Notes under the pieces: model-generated
Seen by the model: only the letters and a program-made list of their open reading frames with translations
Told to the model about the DNA's origin: nothing
Database searches by the model: none
Source: Acanthamoeba lenticulata
Lineage: Eukaryota > Discosea > Longamoebia > Acanthamoebidae
DNA: 46,017 bases
Direction: 5' to 3'
NCBI GenBank assembly: GCA_002179805.1
Contig: NAVB01000029.1
Location: 1-46,017, forward strand
Part shown: positions 1 to 11,500 of the stretch, piece by piece
How positions within the stretch are numbered: the stretch's first letter is position 1
Layout of the letters: every line of letters begins with the position of its first letter
Translations under genes and position numbers: made by a program

Positions 1-76
1 TATTGTATTGTTATTAACATCACGTTCAAAAAAACAAAAAACAAAAAACAAAAAAAAAACCAAAACAGCACAACAG

Positions 77-570
77 CTTCAAGCACAACGTGGTGTGCAA
101 CGCCGGTGCCTGGCGCACGATCACGACGGCGGCGAAGCCCTTCCTCGACAACGTGACGGCCGACAACTGGTGGGTGCTCAACAGCACGACGTGCAAGGCG
201 GCCATCTTCCCGCAGCTGGCCTCGAGCGGGTCGCTGGAGATGAGCCCCGACGCGCCCTTCGTGGGCAACATCACCTTCTCGGCCATCCCGTGGCAGCGCA
301 TCGGGCTCGAGGGCGCCTACGCCAGCCTGCCCTCGAACCTGCCTGGCCTCAGTACGTTGCCCTGCGCTGCGCGTCTGCCGCGGTGTCTCTGCGCGCAGAG
401 ACCTCGCTGACACCAGTGGCCGCGCGCGCGCCGCAGAGTACGGGAGCATCGTGACGCCGCAGCAGGACGACCCGGTCGACCCGCCCAGCAGCGCGGCCTC
501 GCGTGGCATCGCGCCCAGCCTCTTGGCGACCTTGGCGCTGCGCCACTTGTTCTCCTCCATTCTTTTTTAG
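77..570 (+). CDS. 3' end of a GPI-anchored surface protein (partial)
   Basis: Only the last two exons lie in the window: 77-351 and 437-570, with a GT-AG intron between them; bases 1-76 read as the tail of the preceding intron (A-rich, ending cacaacag). The exon carries several Asn-X-Ser/Thr sites (NVT, NST, NIT) and cysteines, as in an extracellular domain. The last 26 residues have small residues (SSAASRG), a hydrophobic stretch (IAPSLLATLAL) and no charged tail, which is the pattern of a GPI-attachment signal that replaces a membrane anchor. The stop is TAG at 568-570. I do not recognise the ectodomain family, and the N-terminus is outside the window. GPI anchoring is inferred from the C-terminus only. 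Confidence 0.6.
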
Positions 571-922
571 TTGAATTTCTTCATCCCTGTGCTGTACAAC
601 AACCAAGGCTTTGCCAACTGTTTTATCTTGTTCATTTACCCTTTCGTGGTGTCATTCCATGAGGCCAGACAGAACTGTGCCCCCGAGTGGGCCTTCTCTG
701 CCTTCTTCTCCTGCCGCTTTTTCTTTGCTTGGACGAGCCACGCCGCAGCCCTGCTCGTGCATGCGACCAACAACAAACCGGGCAAAGGCGTGACCTTGCG
801 CCGCTGCCTCTTCAAGCACGTCATCGTTGGGCGCAAAGGCCAAAGCTTGTGCTCGGCCATGCACGTTTCGCTGGAGAAAAAGAAAAACAAGGAAATACAA
901 GTGATATTCTGAGTTCTTGAAG
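571..922. other. Intergenic spacer, 352 bases
   Basis: This is the gap between the stop of the surface protein and the start codon of the LARP7-like gene. Short open frames occur on both strands, but none shows a recognisable domain or a consistent splice chain. It probably holds the 3' UTR of the first gene and the promoter and 5' UTR of the second. Confidence 0.5.
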
Positions 923-2338
923 ATGGCGACGGAGGAGCGGGTGCGGAAGCAGATCGAGTTCTACTTGAGCAGTAGCAACTTGATGAAGGACAAGTTCTTG
1001 CGGCCCATCGTGCAGGCCGACCCAAAGGGCTACGTGGACGTGTCCGTGTTCGCCAACTTCCCGCGCGTGCAATCGATCACCCGCGATGTGGACTTGCTCG
1101 TGCGCGCCCTGCGGCGGTCAGACGCGCTCAAGGTCAATCGCGAGGGCACCCGCGTCAAGCGGAAGGAGCCCTTTGTCGAGTACGACACGGAGGCCAACAC
1201 TGTCTTTGTGGTGCGTCTCCAGATCTCGTGATCCGGAGAGATTTTAGATTAATCTCAAAATCTGCGATCGTGTGCGTCCATTCTCTTGGCTCCAGGACCA
1301 TTTGCCAGAAGGGTACGACCACGACGTGGTGCGTGCGCTGTTCGAGCGGCATGGCGTGGTCAACTACGTGTCGCTGCCGCGCAACCCGGACAAGTCCTTC
1401 AAGGGCTTCGCCTTTGTCGAGTTTGCGCAGCACGAGGACGCCGTGGCCGCGGTCAAGGCCCTCAACGCCTGGCACGCCACCACCCACCCGAGCGGCCTCC
1501 GCGTGTTGCACAAGTTGCGTCTCTGCCCCCGCCCTCTGCCCCCACTTGGTCCCAAAACTCTCGCTACGCGCAAAGCCAACGGCCGTTGTTGTTGTGGCGT
1601 ATGTGGCATGTGGGCAATGGGCTGAGCAGGAACGATTGGCTCGCGACGAGGAAGCAGAAAGCCGACCAGCGAGCGAGCTCGACGCGCCGGCCCGCCAACG
1701 ACCGGCAGAAGAAGACGACAATGACGACAAACGACGGCACTGGCCAGGCCCAGGAGAAGCCCCGTACCGGTGGCGCTCCTCCTCCTCCTGCTGCTGCTGC
1801 TGCTTCCAGGAAGGCGAAGGAAGACGAGAAGGACGAGGTGGAAGCGAAGCCGGACACGAAGGAGGAGAAGCAGGTGCCGGAGAGCAATGTACAGGACGAG
1901 AACGACCACAACAAGAAGAAGAAGAAGAGGAAGCGAAGCAGCAAAGAAGAGGAAGAGAAGGAGGAGGAGGAGGAAGAAGATGGTGACGAGGACAAGAAAA
2001 AGAAAAAGAAGAAGAAGACAAAGAAGAGGAAGAGCAAGAAGGACAGCTCAGATGAGGCCGAAAGTGATGACGATGACGATGACGATGAAGACGGAGAAGA
2101 GAAGCCCAAGAAGAAGGAGAAGAAGAGCAAGAAGCGAAAGACCGAAGATGGCGAAGACGACGAGGACAAGAAGAGGAAAAAGTCCAAGAAAGAGAAGAAG
2201 CACAAGAAGAAGGACAAGAAGAAGAAACAAGATGAGGACGACAAGAAGAAGCGCAACAAGAAGGATAAGAAGTACGAGGACAAGGACAAGAAGAAGAGCA
2301 AGAAAGAGAAGAAAGCAAAGAAGCAAAAGAGCGAATAA
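923..2338 (+). CDS. LARP7: La-related protein 7-like (La motif, RRM, KKE-rich tail)
   Basis: Three exons (923-1210, 1296-1513, 1630-2338) give 404 residues with all phases closing. The La motif fills residues 1-85 and opens with the typical KQIEFYLSSSNLMKDKFL. An RRM follows at about 93-165, with LPEGYDHDVVRALFERHG and the RNP1-like KGFAFVEF. The chain runs through LRVLHK into WLATRKQK, a transition typical of LARP7. From about residue 200 the tail is alternating acidic and poly-Lys blocks. Genuine La and LARP7 proteins bind RNA 3' oligo-U; LARP7 protects 7SK RNA in metazoans and telomerase RNA in ciliates. The RNA partner here is unknown, and a xRRM2 is not obvious. The stop codon overlaps an AATAAA motif. 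Confidence 0.88.
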
Positions 2339-2366
2339 ATCATTACCGTCATCATCATCCTATTCA

Positions 2367-3233
2367 TCACTTGTAGAGGAGCCACGTGATCTGGCCGAAC
2401 CCGGTTGCGTTCCGTCCGGCCAGCAGCACCGACAGCGTGCTCGCCGGGATGGTGGAGCTGGCCGTCGGCATGCCTGGCATCCGGGCACCAGGTGGCCGAA
2501 GAGCATGACCGTCAGCATGCCATCAAACATCATCATCATCTCGAGAGAGAGATCAAAGGCTTTCCCCACATTTTGCGGACGGACGGTGAAGGGCGTCGAC
2601 GCACCCAAGGCCGGCAAGACCGAGTCGGGGATCTGCAGCGAATCGATGAAGCTGACCGACTGCGGGCCGAGCGAGGCCACCCAGGCCTTGTAGCCGCCCC
2701 CTGACGGGTTGCCGCTCACCAGGACCGCCTTGTCTGTGCGCGCAGACACGCCCGAGCCCCCGTTCCAACCGCAGGCGCGTCAAAACACACGCACGCGTGG
2801 CGCACATGCATGATCAAAGGGGAGGGCTGGTGCGCACTCGCAATCTGGTTGACGCCGACGCCTTGGCCCCAAATGGCGCCCGGGCCCAGGTCCACGGAGG
2901 TGTAGATGAGGCTCCTCTTGTTCAAGTTCCACCCGTACAGCGTCCCGTTGTTGTTGCGCAACTGATGATCGATCGGCCCAAAGAGCGCCAGCATGAGAGC
3001 ACCACTCAACCACACAGAGGGAACGACGGACGAGGACGGACCTGAGGCCAGAAGAGGAAGTCGCCCCAGCCAAACATGTTGTCGCAGGCCCCGTCGAGGT
3101 ACACGACGTGGCTGAAGGACAGCTCGTAGGAGTTGCTGAAGGACCGGGAGGCGTGGACGTCCACGATCTGCGCCAGCGTCTGGCCTTGCAACGACGCCGT
3201 TCTGTGTCGTCATCGTCATCGTCGTCGTCGTCG

Positions 3234-3265
<32 letters not shown>

Positions 3266-4337
3266 ATGCAAAGTGTGTGTGTGTCGTCAATCTCGGGATG
3301 AGCTTGAGACTCACGAACAAGCATGAGCTGGTGCGCACGCGCCTGGCAATGAAGAGGCTCTGGCGGTAGAAGATGACGCCGGCCACCAGGTTGACGGGGT
3401 ACTGCGAGTTGAACTGCTGCCGCAAGTCCATCGTCGCGGAGATCGTGAACGTCTTCAGGCTGAGCGTTTCATGGGTCAGTTGACGTGCAACCTTGTTTTG
3501 GGATGATGATGCACGGGGCGTACTCGATGGCGATGATGGTGTTGAGCGAGATGAGGAACAGCGCGCTGCGGGCCGTCAAATCGTCGCTGTCCGCCACGAG
3601 GTACTGGTAGTCGTCGACAGGCACATAGACCTGGTTGTTCACGATCCACTTATTCATGTTCAGGTCGAACACCGCGAAGCTCTGCACGTGCACACAACAA
3701 CATCAGAGATTGTCATAAACCTCGGGAATTTGAAGAATGAAGGAACTAAAGTCATGATAGTCACGCACAACCGAGTTGGTCACGTTGGAGTAGGTGTAGA
3801 GGTCGGCGATGTAGTGAAAGTTCTGGGTGTCCAAGCCAAAGCCCTGGACGACGGCCAGGTGCGGCCTGAACTGCGCTGGAATCTGTCATTCATCCGTTCG
3901 GAACCACGGTGGCTCACTTAGTACAACACATGTCTTCACTCTGCAAGAACAAACAGGCCAGACTCGCGAGAAGGAAGAAGATGTGGCGCACCCTGGCGCC
4001 AAAGAAGGCCAAGTCTCCTCCGGAGACGCCGCCCCACCAAATGGTGGTTTCACTGAGGAAGGTGGACTCCTGAAAGAATGTGGAGGAGGACAACCACCGG
4101 CTGTCATAGTCGTCGAGGTTCGCCGTTTTGACGACCTGCAGGCCACTCACCCCAGACCCGGCTGCTCATTTCATAAACCCCGTAACGACCCACGTAAGAC
4201 GGTAGACCCCGGGTTCGCGCTCGTATGGGGCGGGGGCGCATACCGCGAACCGGAAACACGGCCGCCAAGAGCAGCAGCAACACCAGAAGCGCCACATAGC
4301 CAGCCTTCATGTTCTTCGTTGTGTTGGATAAAACCAT
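2367..4337 (-). CDS. Secreted protein of unknown function
   Basis: Nine exons on the minus strand: 4337-4244, 4161-3992, 3882-3769, 3681-3524, 3459-3319, 3201-3042, 2961-2838, 2733-2581 and 2473-2367, about 406 residues. Starting at Met 4337 or Met 4310 gives a clear signal peptide (MKAGYVALLVLLLLLAAVF). The mature part is rich in aromatic beta-strand-like segments (SFAVFDLNMNKWIV, GTLYGWNLNKRSLIYTSV, NATGFGQITWLLYK), which could suit a beta-propeller or other all-beta fold. I recognise no family. The last intron (2580-2474) uses a weaker GTCCGC donor, but without it the frame hits an unlike, Arg/Pro-rich tail. The gene ends 28 bases from the LARP7 stop. Confidence 0.65.
3205..3266. repeat. 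(GTC/GAC)n microsatellite inside an intron
   Basis: About 60 bases of cgtcat/cgtcgt repeats lie in the intron 3318-3202 of the secreted-protein gene, next to its acceptor. Read on either strand it makes long poly-Asp or poly-Ser pseudo-frames, which should not be taken as coding. Confidence 0.85.
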
Positions 4338-4793
4338 ACGTCCAGGAAAGCCAACTGCGATTGGTCGGTGAGTCGGGCAGAACAAGAAGGAAATGATAAG
4401 AAAAATGTTCATGAAAATCAAATTGTGTACTGGGGTGACTGGCCTCATCATTGGCGCTGCCGGCAGTGCAGTGCTCCTCTTCGTGCCACTGTGTGGTGTC
4501 TGGTCTTGGCGCTGCCCTTTAAATCCGAAGCATATATGGGTTCATATGTGGTGTTGTGCTTCATCTCCACTACTCAAGCCAGACAGGTAATAAATTACCT
4601 TCTTTAGCAATTCTGTCTTTATTTCGTTAATGCTCATAAACGTTGTCAACTATGCGTGACAGAGATGTCAATGACCACACTTGTGGCGGACAGATCGTGA
4701 CACATAGCTGACCTACGCAAGAGAAAAAGGATGGAAGTAACACACTGTACTTGAGTGTTTCCATACAGAGTGACCTCTCACTTTTTGTTGAGC
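4338..4793. promoter_or_regulatory. Divergent intergenic region, 456 bases
   Basis: It separates the starts of the secreted-protein gene (minus) and the RING-CH gene (plus), so it should hold both promoters. It is more AT-rich than the flanking exons and contains a tttaaat motif near 4518. I see no convincing gene or a specific operator. Confidence 0.4.
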
Positions 4794-5451
4794 ATGACCA
4801 CCGCCACCATAGAGTTAGCCGCCAACAACAGCAACGGCTTATTATCATCAGGTTGCTGGAACAGCTGTCAAGGACAACAGGCGCAAGAGCTTCGGTGTCG
4901 AATCTGTCTCGAGGTGTGTTCGGCTGACAGCCAACAACAACCCATGATGCTCTCGCCTTGCGGTTGCAGAGGCAGCATGAGCCACGTCCACGTCGAGTGC
5001 CTCAACACCTGGCGTCGGTTGTCCACCAACCCCATGGCCTATTACCGCTGCGAGCACTGCCTCACGGTACGGTATTTTGCTGTTTCAGCAGTGGTTGCAT
5101 GCTCCTTGGCTCATGTTGCATGTCAACCAGTTCTACCGCCACTCTGAGCTCGTCCCCGTGGCCGACGTCGGCCTGCTCGAGCTCTACGCCGACCTGGCCG
5201 ACGGCGGTCGACGCGCGCAGCAGCGCGAGGCGGCCCTCCTGGGCCTGGCCCTGATGGCGCTCCTGGCCATGGCCCTGTGCACGGCCCACCTGCTCCTTGT
5301 GGCCATGCCGTCGGCCGCGGCGTCGCCCTTGTGGCTCGTCTTCGTGACGCTCGACCTGTGCGCGCTCCTCTTCGTGCTCTTCCGCTCCTTCCTCGTTTTC
5401 TTCTTCCGCCCCAACCACAACTCGGATTCTGTTCCCCTGCAACGCAGATGA
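4794..5451 (+). CDS. RING-CH (MARCH-type) membrane E3 ubiquitin ligase
   Basis: Two exons (4794-5066 and 5131-5451) encode 197 residues. Residues 33-92 form a RING-CH finger of C4HC3 type: CRIC, SPCGCRGSMSHVHVECL, then CEHC. Two hydrophobic segments follow (ALLGLALMALLAMALCTAHLLLV and WLVFVTLDLCALLFVLF), the usual MARCH arrangement of an N-terminal finger followed by two membrane spans. MARCH proteins ubiquitinate membrane proteins and steer their endocytosis. The 64-base intron was chosen because it joins CEHCLT to FYRHSE, giving the family's CxxC-plus-aromatic ending; acceptors at 5088 and 5091 would also keep frame but give introns of only 22-25 bases. Substrates are unknown. Confidence 0.85.
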
Positions 5452-5517
5452 CTCTTTAAAGATTTTCTTTTTATATACAATTTAAATAGATTTAACTATT
5501 GTAAATAAAGAAATAAA

Positions 5518-8500
5518 TCAGACGGGCCGCCACTTCCACGAGTCGTCGCTGCGCTGCTTCAGCGCGCCGCCCTTCCGGCGCCTGTCCATCGTCGAGCACG
5601 CGCGCGTCCCATAAGTGAGTTCGTGTGCGCACACGCGTGTGTCGTGCGTGTCGTGTCGTACCGCGCGTGGGTGCCGCTCCGTCGCCCCATCCAAGCGCCA
5701 AAGACGTGCACCTCGGTCTCGGTGTCCGGCGTGTCGTCATCGTCCCCATTCTCGTCATCCTCGTCATCGTCCTCCCCATCTTCATCGTAGCCTTCGTCCT
5801 CTTCGCCTTCCTCGTCGTCATCGTCCTCCTTCTCCTCATTGTCCTCCTTTATGATGCGTCCGACCGCGCTCTGCACGGCCTGGTCGTCCCCGTCGACGAC
5901 GGTCACGACCTCGATCTCGCTCGTCCGCTGCCCGCGGGCCCGGCGCTTGAGCTTCATCAGCTTGACCGCCTTGGCCTTGGCCTTGTTCTTCCTCTTCTTC
6001 TCCTTGTCCTCTTCCTCTTCCTTCTTCTCCTCTTTCTCCTCTTCCCCTCCTCCGTCCTCTTCCTCTTCCTCTTCTCCCTCATGATGATGATGATGATGAC
6101 CGGCCCTGTAGTGCGCCTTGAGCGACCGCGCCCCGCGGGACCGCCCCAGCTGGTGATGTTGCTGCTGCTGCTGCTGGCGATGGTACTGGCGCGGCAGCGA
6201 CGCCTCGCTGCTGGCCCGCGCGTTGCGCAGCCCGCCGTGCGGCCGCCGCGTGGCGTTGACGCTGGCGCTGGCGCCCAGGCTGGTCGGCCGCCTCGGCTGC
6301 GTGGCGCTGCCCGTCGACAGATGATGTTGATGCTGCTGATGCTGATAGTGATGCCGACGGCGCGAGGCCGAGGAAGAGAGCGAAGACGACAGCGACAGCT
6401 GCGGCGAGAAGGCCGAGGAGGAAGAGGAGGACGAGGACGAAGAGGACGCGAGGGCCGAGTCCGGGCGGTCGCCCAGGAGGGCCACCTGCATCTCCTCCCA
6501 CCGGTCGAGCGTGGGCGACCGCGGCTCGAACGAGCCCACGCGCGGCTCTGGCGACGACGCCGAGCCGGCCTCGCCATCGCCATCGGCCTCGGCCTCGCCG
6601 CCGGCCGTTTCCGTCGTCGTCATCATCATCGTTGCCTTCTTCGTTGCCGCGGGGTCGCCTTCGCCGTCGCCGTCGGCATCATCGAGGCGGTGATGATAGT
6701 GGTGGTTGTGCTCGGCAAAGGCCAGGAGCAGCTCCGGCGGGAGCTGCACGAGCGACTCGCAGCGCCTCCGGTTCTTCTTGCGCCGCCGCGGCGTCTTCTT
6801 CGTCTTCCCGCCGCCGCCACCGACGCTGCCACTCGACTTCTTGTTGTTATTGTTGCTGGCATTGTTGGCGTTGTTGGACGTGTGCAGGGCCTCGTCGGCG
6901 CCGAGCAGGAAAAAGTCGTCGCCCTCGTCCTCGCGCTTCTTGATGTAGCGGACAAAGCCGGGGAACTTGTGCTTGAGCTTGTCCGAGCGACGACGCGAGC
7001 TGATGTCGCTCCGCGGCTCGCCGTGGTACTCGTGGTGGCGCCCGCTGGTGTCGATCGGCACCAAAATCTTCTTGCCGGATTTGCCTGACTTGCCGTCGTT
7101 GTCGCTTTCGCTTTCGTTCTTTTTGCCGTTTTCGTTCTCTGCCGCCGCTGTCGACGTCGACGCCGACGCGGCCGACGACAACGACGGCAACACGGGGAGC
7201 TGGTCGCTGCGGCGCAGCAAGACAACGCCTGACGATGCTGACGTCAGCGTCGATGACGGCGACGAAGCCACGTCAGCAGCCGGAGTGATGATGATGTGCC
7301 GCCGGATGAGCTCCTCACGCGACGGGCGCTGCATGAGCTTCTCGCGCAGCGCGATCGACGCCTGCTGATGCTGCTCGTTCTGGTGGCGGTGTTGTTGATG
7401 ATGATGGTGGTGGTGGCGAGCCTGCTGCTGCTGGCTGTGCTGCTGCTGGGCCACGGCCTCGAAGCGGCGGAGAGAGCTCAGGTTGGGCGCCGCGTGGTGC
7501 AGGATGTGCCGCTGGATCAAGCGCTCCCGCTTGTGCTTCTTCTTCATCATCATCGTGCTGCCCTTCTTGCCCGTGACGGCGGGCTTCGCCGCAACGGCCG
7601 CCGCCGCGGCCAACAGGCGGCCGCCGTGGTCCGGCAGGACGAGCGGCGGCACGACGACCGGCAGTGACGACGACAGGGCCGGCGTGGGCGTCGGCGTGCT
7701 GGCCGCGTCACCGGCGGCCGTGGGCGTGGCGGTGGCGGCGTCGGTGGAGGCGGGGTCGGTGAGGACGAGGGTCATGCCGTAGGTGGCGACCACCTTGCGG
7801 GCGCGCACGTGGAGGAGGCCCTCCACCACGCGCGGCTGGCGCACCGCCATTTGGCTCCCGTGGCCCAGCTGCGACCACGCCCGCGCGCCCCTGTCGTCGC
7901 GATCGGCCACCAGAAAGTCAGCCGCACGACACGACACGACACGAACGCACGACACACACGCGGGGGGGGGGAATGGAGGGGACTGGGACCAGGCGTAGAC
8001 GCGGCCGGCTTGGTCGATGATGACGGTGTGGCTTTTGCCGGCGGCGGCGTCGATGACCGGCAGGCCAAAGGGCAGGTGACGCGGCACGAGCTGCTCGTCA
8101 TCCTCCGTGTCAAAGCCCAATTGGCCCGCGTCGTTGGCGCCCCATAAAAACACCTCTCCATACTCTGCATTCCATGCCACCAATTCACAATTTTGATTAA
8201 TTTCCAAATACGTATTTATGAAAGAAATAAGTAAGCGTACCGTTGATGGCCATGGCGTGATGGTGCCCGGCAGCGATTTTGGTGATTTTGTTGCTGGCAT
8301 TCCTGGCATTGCTGGTGGCGGTGGCCGGCTGGGGCGGGCGGGCGAGGGCCTCGATGGGGCACGGGTAGCCCGTGGGCACGTCCTGCGGGTTGGGGTGGCC
8401 CAGCTGGCCCCGGTCCGCCGCGCCAAAGCTGTAGACGACGCCCTCCCGCGTCAGCACCAGCGAGAAGTCCGCCCCCGCGGCCGCCTTCACCGCGTGCTCC

Positions 8501-11500
8501 TGTTTATCGCACACGACACACACGCGCGTGTGCGTTACGTCAGCCACCGCACGACACAAGCGCACGACACACGCGCGCAGAGGGGACAGGAGGAGTGCCT
8601 TTTGGAGGGCGAGGATCTGCTTGGGCTCGACGAGCTGGTCGACGGTGGTGCCCTGGCCAAGGGCGCCCAGCACGCCCGTCCCGAGCGAGTAGACCTCGCC
8701 CTGGCCCGTCACGAACAGGACGTGGTGCTCCCCGCAGGCCACCTCCACCACGCGCTTGCCCTTGAGGGCCCGGATCGTGTGCGGGATCCCGCCGGGCGGG
8801 CCCACGGTGCCCCCGATGGCCCTGGCCCTGGCCTTGGCCGCGGTCGTGGCCGAGCCGACGTCGTCCCCACCGCCGGTGCGCAGGGGGAAGAGCGAAGACG
8901 AGCCCCAGCCCCAGACCTTGCCGCTGCGGGACACGGCCACGTTGAACCCCGACGCGCAGCCGACCTTGACGATCCGCCGCCCGGGCTTCTGCAGCTGCAC
9001 CACCTGATGCGGCACCAGCGCCCCGCCGCCCGCGCCCGGGTTCGTTGCCAGCCCGGCTCCGCCAATCGGAACGGCCATGCTGGGCGTGGCCGGGGCGGCG
9101 TCCCCGGGCACGAGCTTGTCGGCCATCGTGTAGACTTCGCCGGTGTCGACGACGAGCAGCGCGTGAGTGGAGCTGCAGGCGACGTCGGTCACGGGCGACG
9201 GCAGGACAGCCTCGACAGACGACGATGAAGACGAGGATGTTGACGACGACGAAGACAAGAGGCACGGGCGTTCGAGGTTGTAGCCGGATCCCTCGAGCGA
9301 TGCGTTACGGCCCTGGCCCCACACCCACAGTGACCCGCCGCTGCCGCCGCGGCTGCCCGTCGCTACGTTGCGGCTCGACTGCCGCAGGGCCGCTCGCCCG
9401 CCGCCGCCGCCGCCGCTGCTGGCCGCGTTTGAGCTATTCGGTCCATTCGGTCCATTGGTCCCTTCGCCGCTGCTCAACAGGCTGTTGTTGCTAGTGGTGG
9501 TGGTGGTGGTGTTGTTGATGGTGCTCTGCTGCTGATCCTCTTCTTCGGTCGATTCATCATCGTCGTCGGCGTTGGCGTTAAAGAAGCCCTCGACTTCGTC
9601 CCCGAGCATGAGGGTCGACACCATCACGTCACCCAAATTGTCAAACACGTTCACTGCACCGCATGACACGACACACACACACACACACGCGTGTCAGCTC
9701 ACCGCACACACGCACACACGCGCGCGGGACACGAACCGCGCTTGAGCCACGCGCGGGTGGGCGCGTCGTCGACGGCCAGCGGGCGGGCGCCCGTGGACGA
9801 GTCCGAGCCAAAGAGGGCCAGCGACGGGTCGTTGGAGAAGAAGATGCGCTCCGTGAGCTGCTGCTGTTGCTGGCCCGACGGGCGGGCGCCGCCGGCGGCG
9901 AGGCCGGCCATGGGGAACGGGAAAATGCGCCAGAAATCCTCGAATTTCTTCGAGTAGCGAAAGGCCGCGGCGTACTGGCGCTCGTGCTCGGTCAAGTCCA
10001 CAAGCTTGGAGCACAGCAGCAGGCCAAACGGGTGGCCTAGCCCACGCCCGCACGGCTCCCGCGCATCTCCTGCATTTTTGTTTATATTTTTAACACCAAT
10101 AAACAGCGAAAACGAAAACGAAAGCGAAAGCGAAGATGAAAGCGAAAGAAGAGAACGAAAACGACGAACCATAAACGCGTTCGAGAAAGTCGAGGGAGGT
10201 TTCGAGAGCGCGGATGGCACGACGATAGTCAGACATGCGCTCGTAGATGAAGCCGAGGAGGTAGTAGAGGCCGATCACGATCTCAGCCGGGCACTCGCCT
10301 CGCGCGTGAAGCGAGCGGCACGCCGTGTGAATGAGCGCCAGCGCGCGGGCGTGCAGGCCCTGCCGGCTGTGAAGGTCGGCCACCTGGAAGAGGCCCAGCA
10401 CGGCCTCGACGCTCTCCGGCCCGCAGATGTCCTGCACCAGCCTCAGGTTCTCCTCGTAGCGCCTGCACGTCCACGTCCAGCCCCGCCACGTCAGCATGAG
10501 ACGATGCCACGTCAGCACCGGGTCGGGAGGGATGCGTACTGCAGCGTGTCGTGTCGTGCGGCGGCGACCGAGGCAACCGCCGACAGCGATGGCACTGTTG
10601 AGGATAACGACGACGATGGTGGAGGCGATGAACAAGAAGAAGACAACGATGATGATGACGCCGATGAACAAGTGAGCGCTGGTGAAGCAGGCTTGGAGGT
10701 GGCGGGGAGCTCCATCTCGAACAGAGTTTCGTTATCGTCGCTGTCATTGTCGGCGCCATGCTGATGCTGATGATGGTGATGACCCTCGTCGCTGTCGTTC
10801 ATTTTCTTGGTCTGCCCGCCGTCGAGCTGATGTCGGTCGTGACTCGTAGGGACCGGCAGCGTGTGGAGGTGATAGGCGCGGCTGTTGACTGCCGGCGAGA
10901 ACGACTGATGCAGCAGGTCCGGCAGCTGCAAGCGGCCAACACATAACATGAATTCCACAAATATTTCAGGCAACTCTTCAACATTCCACAACAAACGAAG
11001 AAGGCGCGAAGGTGAAGGTGAAGAGCAACAACCTTGCCGGCGTACTGAATGGTCTTGATGCAGGGCGTGATATGCACGTCGGCGGTAGAGAACGGGCTCT
11101 CCTGCTCGAACCGGGTCGGGTCGGCGATGAACTGCTGCTGCGTCTCCCTGTCGAACCGGATCCCCGTGTATCGCTGCAGCATCTGGAACAGCATCCTGCG
11201 TGCGCGCGTGCCATCAGCGCGCGTGTGTCGACATAAAGACAAGGGAGAGGGCCGAGGTACAGCTTGCTGCCGATCTGCTCGCGGAAGTGGTATGGGCTCA
11301 GGTGCTCAATGTCGAGCAGCGAACTCTGCTGAGCCTCTTCTTCTTCCTCGTCCTCTTCTTCTTCATCGTCATCCTTTTCGTGGCCATCTTCCTCCTCTTT
11401 CTCCACATCCTCATCAGTCCCAGGATCCTGCTTTTGCTCCTTCTTCTTGATGCTCGTCTTCTTCATGTCCGCCGCATCGGGCGAGGCGGCGTCGCGGCGG

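Noticed and set aside
3205..3266. Poly-Asp or poly-Ser protein
   Set aside because: Both frames arise from a trinucleotide repeat within an intron.
3918..3940. A 23-base micro-exon in the secreted-protein gene
   Set aside because: It would leave phase 2 before an exon that must start in phase 0. A single intron from 3991 to 3883 closes the phase.
5067..5091. A 22- or 25-base intron in the RING-CH gene
   Set aside because: A 64-base intron with the same donor and an acceptor at 5130 also keeps frame, matches intron sizes elsewhere here and gives the expected finger ending.
5625..7088. 487-codon plus-strand open frame of Leu/Val/Arg-rich text
   Set aside because: It is antisense to the low-complexity exon of the CLU-RCC1 gene; hydrophobic content follows from Asp/Glu/His codons read backwards. 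No domain and no splice chain.
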